Shown here: in pieces, positions 1 through 7,831 of the stretch | Position numbering within the stretch: the first letter of the stretch is position 1 | Layout: the number at the start of each line of letters is the position of its first letter | From: an uncultured Anaerotruncus sp. | GTDB taxonomy: Bacteria; Bacillota; Clostridia; Oscillospirales; Ruminococcaceae | Direction: 5' to 3' | DNA length: 18,621 nucleotides | Assembly: GCF_902490045.1 (NCBI RefSeq) | Contig: NZ_CABUCJ010000044.1 | Location: 1 to 18,621, forward strand | Notes under the pieces: generated by a model | Seen by the model: the letters and a program-made list of their open reading frames with translations, nothing else | What the model was told of the DNA's origin: nothing | Database searches by the model: none | Program-made: the position numbers and the translations under genes

Positions 1-1
1 C

Positions 2-721
2 TACTTCATCTACGACAACTTCCTCGAGGCCGCGCTGGAGCTCGCGCCCCTCTATCCGGACACCAAGTATATCGGCCTGTGGATCGACCTTGATCCCGCC
101 AAGGCGCAGCCCAACCTCAAGCCCCTCTTCTTCCACCCCGAGCAGGGCGCCTTCCTCTGCGGTGCGGCCGCGGCCAAAATGAGCGAATCCGGCAAGGTCG
201 CCTTCCTCGGCGGCGGCGTCAACCCCGGCATCGTCACCTTCCTCGCGGGATACGAGGCGGGCGTCAAGTACGCGGACCCCGACTGCGAGCTGGTCGTCAC
301 CTGGGCCAACACCTTCGACGACCCGCTCAAGGGCAAGGAGCTCGCCTCCAGCCTCTACAGCCGCGGCGTCGACGTCATCTTCCAGGCGGCCAACCAGACC
401 GGCCTCGGCGTCTTTGACGCGGCCAAGGAGGCGGGCAAATACGCCGTCGGCGTCGACGTCGACCAGTCGCCGCTCGCGCCCGACAACATCATCGCGTCCA
501 CGCTGCTCGACCACGGCTACGCCACCTTCGATTCGATCTCCAAGGCGTTTAACGGCGAGTTCACCAACGAGCAGGTCTATTACGGCCTCAAGGAGGGCTC
601 TCCCGTCATCGCCGTCAATGGGAAGATCGTCCCGCAGGAGGTCCAGGACGAGCTCGCGGAGATCGAGCAGAAGATCATCTCCGGGGAGATCGAACCCCCG
701 AAGACCACCGAAACCAGGTAA
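2..721 (+). CDS. BMP-family ABC transporter substrate-binding protein (5' truncated)
   Basis: The reading frame is open from the left edge to a TAA stop. It gives 239 residues of a basic-membrane-protein (BMP/PnrA-like) solute-binding protein. Family members are usually about 350 residues, so roughly the first third, including the expected lipoprotein signal, lies outside the window. The visible part shows the family pattern: a PxTKYIG-like strand, HPEQGAFLCGAAAAK, GGGVNPGIVTFLAGYEAGVKYADPD, and a late GVDVDQSPLAPDNIIAS block. An internal ATG in the AAKMSES stretch (179) is not the start, because homology continues upstream of it. The two-domain ATPase and two permeases that follow are the standard BMP importer set. 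Known members bind nucleosides or other small polar ligands; the ligand here is not determined. The C-terminal tail is short and charged, ending PPKTTETR. Confidence 0.93.
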   Translation, partial: YFIYDNFLEAALELAPLYPDTKYIGLWIDLDPAKAQPNLKPLFFHPEQGAFLCGAAAAKMSESGKVAFLGGGVNPGIVTFLAGYEAGVKYADPDCELVVTWANTFDDPLKGKELASSLYSRGVDVIFQAANQTGLGVFDAAKEAGKYAVGVDVDQSPLAPDNIIASTLLDHGYATFDSISKAFNGEFTNEQVYYGLKEGSPVIAVNGKIVPQEVQDELAEIEQKIISGEIEPPKTTETR

Positions 722-728
722 TTTGTCC

Positions 729-759
729 CGTCCCTCCGGGCGCGGCGCCCGGAGGGACG
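729..759 (+). other. Intercistronic GC stem-loop after the binding-protein gene
   Basis: A perfect 14-bp inverted repeat (729-742 pairs with 746-759) encloses the three-base loop CGG. It starts 8 nt after the binding-protein stop codon. No T-run follows, so it is not a canonical intrinsic terminator. In importer operons such elements can protect the upstream message from 3' exonucleases or partly attenuate transcription, so that the binding protein is made in excess of the ATPase. That role is inferred from position. Confidence 0.75.
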
Positions 760-784
760 CGGAAACTGTGTGTGGGAGGCAGTC

Positions 785-2347
785 ATGGAGGACATTGTAC
801 TGCAGCTAAAGGAGATCACCAAGATATTCCCCCACCCGGAAAAGCCGGTCGTCGCCAACGACCATGTGTCGCTCGATGTGCGGCGCGGGGAGGTCCACGC
901 GCTCGTGGGGGAGAACGGGACGGGGAAGAGCACCCTCATGAACGTGCTCTACGGGATGCTCGCGCCCGACGGCGGGGAAATCCTGCTGGGCGGGGAGAGC
1001 GTCCGCTTCAAAAATCCGCGCGACGCGATCGCGCACGGCATCGGCATGGTGCACCAGCATTTCATGCTCGTGCCCTCCTTCACCGCGGCCGAAAACCTCG
1101 TCTTCACCTTTGAGCCGAGGAAAGGCGTCTTTGTCGACACGGCCGCCGCGGAAAAGACCGCGCGGGAGCTCTCGGAAAAATACGGGCTGGCCGTCGACCC
1201 CTCGAAAAAGATGAGCGAGTGCCCGCTGAGCATGCAGCAGCGGGTGGAAATCCTCAAAATCCTTTTTCACGGCGCGAGCATCCTCATCTTCGACGAACCG
1301 ACCGCCGTGCTGACCCCGCAGGAGGCGCAGGAGCTTTTCAAGGCTTTCGAGGAGCTCAAAAAGGACGGCAAATCGATCATCTTCATCACCCACAAGCTCC
1401 GCGAGGTCATGGCGGTGGCCGACCGCGCCACCGTCATGCGCAGGGGCAGGGTGATCGACACGGTCGACATCCGTGAGAGCTCGATGGAGGACCTCGCGGA
1501 AAAGATGGTCGGCAAGCGGATCGACGTGACGGTCCGCAAGGTGCGCAACGCCGCGATGGGAAGCGGGGAGGAGCGGGAGACGATCCTCTCGCTCGACCGC
1601 CTCTCGAGCGGCGCGAGCCCGTCGGGCACCCGGCTGAAAAGCGTGTCGCTCGAGGTGCGCGAGGGGGAGATCCTTGGCATCGCGGGCGTGGGCGGCAACG
1701 GGCAGGAGCTCGTCGTGGAGGCGGTGACCGGCCTTCTGGGCGGCATCAGCGGCGGGAAGATGCGCTACCGGGGCCGCGACATCACCGGCTTCGACGCGCA
1801 CGGCATCCGGCGGATCGGCATCGCGCACATCACCGGCGAGCGCTATGTGCGCGGCATCTGCGCCGAATCGGACATCCACGAGAACCTCATCATGGGCGCG
1901 CACCGGCGCGCGCCGTGGGCCTCCAGGCTCTTTTTGAAACCGAAAAAACTCGCGGCGCTCTCCGACCGGCTGATTGGGGAGTTCGCGATCAAGACGGGTT
2001 CCCGCCTGACGCCGATTATGAACCTGTCGGGCGGCAACATCCAGAAATGCATCCTCGCGCGGGAACTGAACCTGGCCGGGGACCTGATCATCGCCGAGGA
2101 GCCGACGCGCGGCGTCGACATCGGCTCGATCGAGTTTATCCACCAGCAGCTCATCGACCGCGCGAAGGAGGGCTTCGGCGTCCTGCTCGTCTCGACCGAC
2201 CTCGATGAAATCCTCTCGCTGAGCACACGCGTCCTCGTGATGTTCGGCGGCGAGGTCATGGGCGAGGTCGACCCCGAGGCGCCCGAGGCCGACAAACAGA
2301 TCGGCCTGCTCATGGCAGGCGTGCGAAAGGGGGAGGCAACGGCATGA
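785..2347 (+). CDS. BMP-type importer ATP-binding protein with two ABC domains
   Basis: This 520-residue protein is the energising subunit of the BMP importer on the inner face of the membrane. Domain 1 has Walker A GENGTGKST (about 42-50), a divergent LSMQQ signature (about 148-152) and Walker B ILIFDEPTAVL (about 166-176). Domain 2 has a degenerate Walker A (GVGGNGQEL), an intact LSGGNIQ signature (about 414-420) and Walker B LIIAEEPTRGVD. One degenerate P-loop is usual for the sugar/nucleoside type of tandem ATPase. The ATG at 785 is preferred because GGGAGG sits at 774-779; the in-frame GTG at 770 would lie upstream of that ribosome site. The stop overlaps the next start by 4 bp (ATGA), which indicates translational coupling to the permease. 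Confidence 0.94.
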   Translation: MEDIVLQLKEITKIFPHPEKPVVANDHVSLDVRRGEVHALVGENGTGKSTLMNVLYGMLAPDGGEILLGGESVRFKNPRDAIAHGIGMVHQHFMLVPSFTAAENLVFTFEPRKGVFVDTAAAEKTARELSEKYGLAVDPSKKMSECPLSMQQRVEILKILFHGASILIFDEPTAVLTPQEAQELFKAFEELKKDGKSIIFITHKLREVMAVADRATVMRRGRVIDTVDIRESSMEDLAEKMVGKRIDVTVRKVRNAAMGSGEERETILSLDRLSSGASPSGTRLKSVSLEVREGEILGIAGVGGNGQELVVEAVTGLLGGISGGKMRYRGRDITGFDAHGIRRIGIAHITGERYVRGICAESDIHENLIMGAHRRAPWASRLFLKPKKLAALSDRLIGEFAIKTGSRLTPIMNLSGGNIQKCILARELNLAGDLIIAEEPTRGVDIGSIEFIHQQLIDRAKEGFGVLLVSTDLDEILSLSTRVLVMFGGEVMGEVDPEAPEADKQIGLLMAGVRKGEATA

Positions 2348-3402
2348 AAAGCGAACTTGGCCAGTCCTTCCTGAGGCTGCTCGTCGCGCTGCTCATCGGG
2401 CTGGTGGTCAGCGGCGTCTTCATCCTACTCGCCGGGGAAAACCCCATCGACGCCTACGCCGCCATGCTCTCGGGCGCGTTCATCGGAAAGCTCAACATCC
2501 TGACCACGCTGCGCTGGTCGGTGCCCTATATGCTGGCGGGCGTCGCGTCCGCCATCGCCATTCGCGTCGGCATCTTCAACATGGGCCTCGAGGGCTGCCT
2601 CTATCTGGGCGGGCTCACGGCCGGGCTGGTCGGCGCGTTCCTGCCCGGGCTGCCCCCCGTGCTCCATGTGGCGGTATGCCTGCTCGCGGCCATGGCGGCC
2701 GGCGCGCTCTGGCTGCTCATCCCCGCCTGGCTTAAGGCCTACCATGGGGTCAACGAGGTCATCATGACCTGGATGCTCAGCTATATCGCCGTGCTCGCCT
2801 GCCAGTTTCTCGCGGCAGAGGTGTTCCAGCGGCCGGAGGACATCACGAGCGCCGTCCAGCAGGTGCGCACCCCCGAAATCCTCGAGACGGCGAAGCTGCC
2901 CCAGCTCGTGCCGCCCTACCAGCTCAACGCGGGGCTCTTCATCGCGATTGCCGTGTGCGTCTGCTACTATGTCTTCTGCAACCGCATGAAGGCCGGCTAT
3001 GAGCACCGGATGATCGGGCTCGCGCCCAAGTTCGCCGAATACGGCGGCGTGGCCGTCCCGAAGGCGCAGTTCTGGTCGCTGCTCGCCAGCGGCGCTGTCG
3101 GCGCGCTCGCCGGCGGCGTCGAGGTGCTCGGCGTCCACTACCGATATGTCCACGGCTTTGCGCTCGACATGGGCGCCAACGGCATCATGGTTTCGCTGAT
3201 GGGCAGGCTCAATCCCGTCGGCGTGCCGGTGGCCGGACTCTTTATGGGCGCCGTCCAGAACGGCGCGCGGGCGATGTCCCGCGCGACCGACGTCTCGCTC
3301 GACACGGTGCGCATCCTCATCTCGGTGATCGTCATCTGCATCACCGCCGAGGGGCTCTATGAGTTCCTGCGCATCAAGAAAAAAATGCGGGAGGGGGACT
3401 GA
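2344..3402 (+). CDS. BMP-type ABC importer permease 1
   Basis: This is a 352-residue polytopic membrane protein of the BPD_transp_2 family. It is the longer of the two permeases found in BMP/nucleoside importers (YufP-like). The N-terminal hydrophobic segment covers about residues 10-30. Family landmarks are IRVGIFNMGLEGCLYLGGL, the cytoplasmic coupling stretch GVNEVIMTWMLSYIA, and a C-terminal block with GANGIMVSLMGRLNPVGV followed by a final helix. The last residues (RIKKKMREGD) are basic, as expected for a cytoplasmic tail. The start codon lies within the ATPase stop (ATGA), and the second permease follows after 2 nt, so the four transport genes are expressed as one unit. Confidence 0.94.
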   Translation: MKSELGQSFLRLLVALLIGLVVSGVFILLAGENPIDAYAAMLSGAFIGKLNILTTLRWSVPYMLAGVASAIAIRVGIFNMGLEGCLYLGGLTAGLVGAFLPGLPPVLHVAVCLLAAMAAGALWLLIPAWLKAYHGVNEVIMTWMLSYIAVLACQFLAAEVFQRPEDITSAVQQVRTPEILETAKLPQLVPPYQLNAGLFIAIAVCVCYYVFCNRMKAGYEHRMIGLAPKFAEYGGVAVPKAQFWSLLASGAVGALAGGVEVLGVHYRYVHGFALDMGANGIMVSLMGRLNPVGVPVAGLFMGAVQNGARAMSRATDVSLDTVRILISVIVICITAEGLYEFLRIKKKMREGD

Positions 3403-3404
3403 GG

Positions 3405-4319
3405 ATGCTGGAAATCATCTTTAGCGAGCACACCCTTCTGACGGGGATCAGCCTCGCTACCCCGCTGCTTCTCTGCGCGCTCGGCGGCTCGGTGTGCAGC
3501 AAGGCGGGCAACTTCAACATCGCGCTCGAGGGGTTCATGCTGATCGGCGCCTTCTTCGGCGTTGTGGGCAGCTACTATTTGAAGAGCGCCCTGCTCGGCA
3601 TGCTGCTCGCCGTGATCGCCGGGATGGCCGCCTCGCTGCTCTACGGGTTCTTCCTCATCCAGCTCAAGGCACATGAGGTCATCCTCGGCTTCGGGTTCAA
3701 CATGTTCGCCATCGCGATCACCGGGTGGCTGCTCGGGCCGGTCTTCGGCGGGAAGGGGTCGTTCTACGACCCCACCACCCCCTCGCTCGGCAAGATCGCC
3801 ATTCCCGGGCTCGACTCCGTTCCCCTGCTGCGGGCGCTGTCGGGGCACAACATCATCGTCTATCTCTCGTGGGCGCTGGTGGCCGTGCTCTTCCTTCTCG
3901 TCTACAAAACCCCGCTCGGCTACAAGATCCGCGCACTCGGGGAGAACCCCCGGACGCTCACCGCCAACGGCCTGAGCACCAGGAAGTACGCCTATTTCGT
4001 CGAGGGGCTCGTGGGGGTCACCTGCGGGCTGGCGGGGGCGTTCCTCTCGATCGGCAACCTCTCGATGTTTACCGAGAACATGACCGCCGGCCGCGGCTTC
4101 ATCGCGGTCGCGGCGGTCGGGTTCAGCAACGCGTATATCCCGCTGGCGGCACTGGCAAGCCTCGTTTTTGGCATCGCCAACGCCGTCGCGATCCAGCTCC
4201 AGGGGCTCGGCATCCCCACGGAATTTGTCGAGATGATCCCCTATGTGATGACCATACTGATGCTGCTGCCCGCCGCTTTCCGCTATACGAAAAAGCGCCG
4301 CGCGGCAGGCGGGCGATAA
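3405..4319 (+). CDS. BMP-type ABC importer permease 2
   Basis: This is a 304-residue hydrophobic protein, the shorter partner permease (YufQ-like, BPD_transp_2). Recognisable blocks are AGNFNIALEGFMLIGAFFG near residue 35, the coupling segment QLKAHEVILGFGFNMFA, the cytoplasmic loop GYKIRALGENPRTLTANGL, and GRGFIAVAAVGFSNAYIPL. The basic C-terminal tail (YTKKRRAAGGR) ends inside. The start is 2 nt after the previous stop and has a purine-rich GAGG just ahead. It would form a heterodimeric channel with the preceding permease. Its last codons run directly into the AAGGAGG ribosome site of the amidohydrolase gene, which ties transport to a hydrolase in the same transcript. Confidence 0.93.
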   Translation: MLEIIFSEHTLLTGISLATPLLLCALGGSVCSKAGNFNIALEGFMLIGAFFGVVGSYYLKSALLGMLLAVIAGMAASLLYGFFLIQLKAHEVILGFGFNMFAIAITGWLLGPVFGGKGSFYDPTTPSLGKIAIPGLDSVPLLRALSGHNIIVYLSWALVAVLFLLVYKTPLGYKIRALGENPRTLTANGLSTRKYAYFVEGLVGVTCGLAGAFLSIGNLSMFTENMTAGRGFIAVAAVGFSNAYIPLAALASLVFGIANAVAIQLQGLGIPTEFVEMIPYVMTILMLLPAAFRYTKKRRAAGGR

Positions 4320-4332
4320 GGAGGCTTCCAGC

Positions 4333-5568
4333 ATGAAAACGTATATCAAGGGCGGCTGGCTCATCGACGGGACCGGCGCGGAGCCGGTCAGGGACCCGGT
4401 GATCGTCGTGGAAGGAAAAAAGATCGCGCAGGTCGGCACCGCGGGCTCCATCGAGATCCCCGCGGGCGCGAGGGTGATCGACCGCGGGGAGGAGTTCCTC
4501 CTGCCCGGGCTCATCGATTCCCACTGCCACGCGGGGGAGGACTCCAAGCGGGGCGAGTCGGTGCGCGAACAGCACACCAAGCCCGACCCGCTGCGCGCGC
4601 TGCGGGGGTACGTCTCCCTCAACCACGACCTGCAATGCGGCGTGACCACCATGCGCCTGCTCGGGGACGGCGGCGGTCTGATCGACAAAATCCTGCGCGA
4701 CGCCATCGAGGCGGGCGAGATCACAGGGCCGCGGCTGCTCGTCTGCTGTCTGCCGGTGCGCCCCTCCCACGGCACCGCCCCCGAAATTTCCGAGTTCACC
4801 GGCGCGGACGGCGTGGACGAGGTGCGCAAGCGGGTACGCCAGGCGATTTATTACGGCGCCGACGTCATCAAGCTCTTCACCTCCAACATCTCCAACGGCG
4901 ACACCTTCCTCGACTACCTGCGCGGCGACCTCACCCAGGTGGCCGCCTACACGAAGGAGGAGATGGCCGTCGCCGCCGAGGAGGCCCACCGCTGCGGCAA
5001 AAAGGTCGCCGCCCACTGCATCGGCGGCCCCGCCATCCGGTGGGGACTCGAGGCGGGCGTCGACTCGATGGAGCACGCCAACCTCATCGAGGAGGAGGAC
5101 ATCCCCTATTTCCTCCAGTACGGCGGCTACATCAGCGATCCCAACCTGCATCTCTTCTTCGACCCCGTCAAGGGCTTTGAGAGCCCGCACAACAAGTCAT
5201 GGGTGTGGGACGAGCTGCCCGACTGGTGGCACCAGAAGGTGTGGCGCGCCCGCGAGCAGACCCGCCGCGTCTTCCACAAGGCGCTCGAGGCGGGGGTCAA
5301 GTTCGCGCTGGCCACCGACCTCAACCACGGCGGCCTCTGGCTGGAGGCCAAGTATTTCGTGCAGGAGATCGGCGCGACCCCGATGCAGGCGGTGCTCGCC
5401 TGCACCCGCAACGGCGCCGACTGCTGCGGGATCCTGGAGGAGACCGGCACGGTGGAGGCGGGCAAGTACGCCGACATCATCAGCCTTACCGGCAGCCCGC
5501 TGGAGAACATTGAGCATTTGCGCGACGTTGCGATGGTCATGAAGCAGGGGGAGCTCTGCGCCGGATAA
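4333..5568 (+). CDS. Zinc amidohydrolase, imidazolonepropionase-like group
   Basis: This 411-residue protein belongs to the metal-dependent amidohydrolase superfamily (COG1228-like). It has the usual beta-sandwich plus TIM-barrel layout: a VIVVEGKKIAQVG sandwich strand first, the barrel from about residue 55, and a closing sandwich segment (VEAGKYADIISLTGSPLEN). Predicted metal ligands are H64 and H66 in DSHCHAG, K180 in DVIKLFTS (possible carboxylated lysine), H228 (AAHCIGG), H248 (MEHAN) and D329 (ATDLNHGG). All are present, so it should be active. A strong AAGGAGG lies at 4318-4324. Substrates in this group range from cyclic amides to acyl-amino acids and dipeptides, so the exact reaction is open. 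Position right after the importer suggests it acts on the imported compound or a derivative. There is no signal peptide, so it is cytoplasmic. Confidence 0.9.
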   Translation: MKTYIKGGWLIDGTGAEPVRDPVIVVEGKKIAQVGTAGSIEIPAGARVIDRGEEFLLPGLIDSHCHAGEDSKRGESVREQHTKPDPLRALRGYVSLNHDLQCGVTTMRLLGDGGGLIDKILRDAIEAGEITGPRLLVCCLPVRPSHGTAPEISEFTGADGVDEVRKRVRQAIYYGADVIKLFTSNISNGDTFLDYLRGDLTQVAAYTKEEMAVAAEEAHRCGKKVAAHCIGGPAIRWGLEAGVDSMEHANLIEEEDIPYFLQYGGYISDPNLHLFFDPVKGFESPHNKSWVWDELPDWWHQKVWRAREQTRRVFHKALEAGVKFALATDLNHGGLWLEAKYFVQEIGATPMQAVLACTRNGADCCGILEETGTVEAGKYADIISLTGSPLENIEHLRDVAMVMKQGELCAG

Positions 5569-5598
5569 GTCCCGCAAAATAAAGTTTCGGAGGACAAG

Positions 5599-6363
5599 AT
5601 GAAAAAAAGCCTGGACATCCTCTTCATTGGGGAATCCTGCGTCGTGCACACGACCGAATATAAGGGCAACGACTGCTTCGGCGGCACCCGCTATAACGAA
5701 TCCGCACAGATCATGCTCGGTGTGCTCGGGGATATGGGGCACCGCGTCACCCACATCCCCTGCCACCGGGTCCACCTCGATTTTCCCGCCGACGCGGCGG
5801 CGCTGGCCCGCTACGACGTGGTGCTGCTCAGCGACGTGGGCGCCTGCACCATGCTGCTGCACCCCGACACGGCGCGCTTCTGCAAGCGCACCCCCAACAA
5901 GCTTTCGATGCTCGCCGACTATGTGAAGACGGGCGGCGGGCTCGGGATGATCGGCGGCTACATGACCTTCACCGGCATCGACGGCAAGGGCAAGTATAAG
6001 GACACGGTCATCGAGGAGATCCTCCCCGTCGACCTGCTGCCCTACGACGACCGGGTGGAAATCCCCGAGGGCGCGGACCTCACGGCCGACCCGTCGGCCC
6101 ACCCCGTGCTCGCGCCGCTGCCTGAGAAGTGGCCCTTCGTGCTCGGGTATAACCGCCTGATCCCCAAGCCGGACGCGCAGGTGATCGTCTCCCACGAAAA
6201 GGACCCGATCATCGCGCTGCGGGAGTGCGGCGGGGGGCGGACGCTCGCCTATGCGACCGACTGCGCGCCCCACTGGGCGCCGCCCGAGATGTACGGGTGG
6301 GAGTACTACGGCGTGCTGTGGGACCGCTTGCTGCGGTGGCTGGCAAAGGAATTGGGAGAATAA
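5599..6363 (+). CDS. GATase1_like protein (putative glutamine-amidotransferase fold)
   Basis: This is a 254-residue cytoplasmic protein resembling the GATase1_like family (flavodoxin-like, ThuA-related fold). Evidence is the GGTRYNES region near residue 28, YDVVLLSDVGA (about 72-82), the GGGLGMIGGYMTFTGIDGKGKY block (about 112-133), the LLPYDDRVEIPEG segment and a C-terminal TDCAPHWAPPEM motif. The position equivalent to the amidotransferase nucleophile elbow reads IGGYMTF, so a tyrosine stands where class I amidotransferases have cysteine. Glutaminase activity is therefore unlikely. GGAGG lies 5' of the ATG. It is the last gene of the BMP operon and is followed by a hairpin terminator. Its partnership with an amidohydrolase suggests a role in the same catabolic step, but no reaction can be assigned. 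Confidence 0.82.
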   Translation: MKKSLDILFIGESCVVHTTEYKGNDCFGGTRYNESAQIMLGVLGDMGHRVTHIPCHRVHLDFPADAAALARYDVVLLSDVGACTMLLHPDTARFCKRTPNKLSMLADYVKTGGGLGMIGGYMTFTGIDGKGKYKDTVIEEILPVDLLPYDDRVEIPEGADLTADPSAHPVLAPLPEKWPFVLGYNRLIPKPDAQVIVSHEKDPIIALRECGGGRTLAYATDCAPHWAPPEMYGWEYYGVLWDRLLRWLAKELGE

Positions 6364-6368
6364 AGGGA

Positions 6369-6396
6369 AAAGCGCCGGGAATCTTCCCGGCGCTTT
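6369..6396. terminator. Hairpin terminator between convergent genes
   Basis: A 12-13 bp perfect stem (core GCGCCGGGAA pairing with TTCCCGGCGC) has a tiny AATCT-type loop. It begins 6 nt after the GATase1_like stop and lies 9 nt beyond the stop of the oppositely oriented LarA-like gene. A-runs on the left and T-runs on the right flank it in both orientations (CTTTCGCGTCTTCT on the plus strand, TTTTCCCTTTATT on the minus strand). It can therefore end both transcripts. Confidence 0.85.
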
Positions 6397-6404
6397 CGCG
6401 TCTT

Positions 6405-7694
6405 CTAAAGGAGGGCGGCCGTGGGGAAGGCGAGTTCCCCGAGCGCGCCTTCGCCGTCGAAGGGTAGGGGCTGGGGCGGACCTGCCGCCGTGAGGGCGGG
6501 ATTCTCCAGCGTTTCGGCGAGCAGCGCCTCGGATGCCCACAGCGTTTCGATGTGCGCCGTGTCCTCGATGAGCACGGCACGGAAGGGCCCGGCGCTGCCG
6601 CAGGTGTGCAGGCAGGCGAGCAGGGCGGAACGGTCGTCGGGCATCACGCAGGGCATCCGCATGCCCGCCGGGTCGCGGCAGGTCAGCCCGTTCACATAGA
6701 TGGGGGTGAAATCGATCTTGCTTCGCAGCCGCTCGGTGATGAAATCGGCGTTTCCCATGCCCGCCGCGTTGCCCGCCGAATGGGCGGTCAGGTCGAGCAC
6801 CGCGAGGCGCGCGGCGTGCGGCGGGCCGATTCCAAGCTGCGCCGAGCGCCCGGTGACGTTCGGGTCCATGCCCGCGCCGCTCAGCTCCTTGCCCATCCTG
6901 CGCACGAAGAGCGCGTCGAGCGGGTCGAAGGGGATGCGCGGCATAAGGGCTTTGGCCTCGTCGAGCAGGGCGGGCTCCCGCAGGGGAATCCGCTCCGCCG
7001 GGATCGCCTCCACGATGCGCAGCCGGTGGCATGCGTTCTCCACGAGCGCAACCCCGAAGGCGACGCGCGCGTTTTGCAGGATGACCCGCCCGCACTCCCA
7101 GATGTTTTCCGCCATGCGGGAGAAGCCGGCACTATGGCAGAGGTCCGCGCCGTACCGCTTGCCGAGCCCGATGACGAGCATCTTCATGACGCCGCTTTCC
7201 ACCCGGCCGCGAAAGTCGGTGTGGGGCTTCACGCGGCCGACCGGCACGATCCAGTCGGCTTCGGCGGCGAGCCGGTCGATGCGCACGGGGACGCCGTCCG
7301 CCCGGCGGCCGACCTCCACCGTGTCCATGCAGGAGCGCACCGGCGCGCCCACCGTCTCTTCGGTGACGTCGTAGCGGGCGAGCAGCTCACGCTGCCCCTC
7401 CGCGGTCGCGCCCCCGTGGCTTCCCATCGCGGGCACGAGGAAGGGAAGGGCCCCGCGCGACCGCACTGCTTCGGCCAGCGCGCGCAGGATTTCCGGAAGC
7501 CGGTCGATCTGCCGGCTGCCCGCCGTGAGGGCCACCGTGTCCCCCGGGCGGAGGCGTTCGAGCACGCCCGTTTCGGTAAGGGTGCGGCGCACCGCCTCCC
7601 CGGCGTCGGGGATCTCCCCGCGGTCGAATTGCCGGCGCAGGGGAAAGAAGCGGGGGAGCGCGGTCCCCCGCAGGATTTCACCGTAGACGTCCAT
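6405..7694 (-). CDS. LarA-like protein (lactate racemase N-terminal domain family)
   Basis: This 429-residue protein belongs to the LarA/DUF2088 family, whose characterised members use a nickel-pincer nucleotide to racemise or epimerise 2-hydroxyacids. Candidate cofactor residues are H93 (GSHGG), H158 (VKPHTDF), K171 (GVMKM) and H187 (LCHSAG). Their spacings (65, 13 and 16) are close to those I recall for the nickel/cofactor residues of Lactiplantibacillus LarA (H108, H174, K184, H200). That supports a cofactor-binding enzyme over a structural homologue. The N-terminal tail carries PRFFPLRRQFDR in place of the usual DDYTRP-type start, so the substrate need not be lactate. GGAGG precedes the ATG. 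No larB, larC or larE cofactor genes are in the window. It neighbours the GntR gene but is separated from it by two hairpins. Confidence 0.82.
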   Translation of the reverse strand: MDVYGEILRGTALPRFFPLRRQFDRGEIPDAGEAVRRTLTETGVLERLRPGDTVALTAGSRQIDRLPEILRALAEAVRSRGALPFLVPAMGSHGGATAEGQRELLARYDVTEETVGAPVRSCMDTVEVGRRADGVPVRIDRLAAEADWIVPVGRVKPHTDFRGRVESGVMKMLVIGLGKRYGADLCHSAGFSRMAENIWECGRVILQNARVAFGVALVENACHRLRIVEAIPAERIPLREPALLDEAKALMPRIPFDPLDALFVRRMGKELSGAGMDPNVTGRSAQLGIGPPHAARLAVLDLTAHSAGNAAGMGNADFITERLRSKIDFTPIYVNGLTCRDPAGMRMPCVMPDDRSALLACLHTCGSAGPFRAVLIEDTAHIETLWASEALLAETLENPALTAAGPPQPLPFDGEGALGELAFPTAALL

Positions 7695-7709
7695 ATCGTT
7701 CCTCCGTTC

Positions 7710-7742
7710 TGTAAAAAACAGCCGCTTCGCGTCTGTTTTACA
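7710..7742 (-). promoter_or_regulatory. Leader hairpin with U-run just ahead of the LarA-like gene
   Basis: Read on the minus strand, TGTAAAACAG pairs with CTGTTTTTTACA (two extra T). Inside this is a CGC-GAA-GCG mini-stem with one A/G mismatch. The right arm gives a U-rich 3' side, so the shape resembles an intrinsic terminator. It ends about 15 nt upstream of the ATG, immediately before the GGAGG ribosome site. It could be a second terminator for transcripts arriving from gntR, or an attenuator or translation-control hairpin in the LarA-like leader. The sequence alone does not decide between these. Confidence 0.55.
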
Positions 7743-7770
7743 TTTTAAGGCCGGCCTGCGGCCATGGCCG

Positions 7771-7820
7771 ATTTTTTATTGCGGTGCAATAAAAAATCCC
7801 CGCCGCGGCCGCGGCGGGGA
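7771..7820 (-). terminator. Intrinsic terminator of the gntR transcript
   Basis: On the minus strand, 11 nt after the gntR stop, there is a 24-bp perfect GC palindrome (7797-7820, half-site TCCCCGCCGCGG). It is followed directly by a run of six T, the classical terminator order. The T-run is itself the arm of a second AT-rich hairpin (7771-7797, stem of 12 bp, loop of three). The second hairpin also gives a reverse-direction U-run. Confidence 0.88.
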
Positions 7821-7831
7821 CGGGATGAGAT

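Noticed and set aside
5197..7095. Long minus-strand open frame (632 codons) across the amidohydrolase and GATase1_like genes
   Set aside because: It is antisense to two clearly recognisable genes. Its composition is Arg/Ala/Gly/His-rich, as expected for a shadow frame in high-GC DNA, and it has no family-like segment.
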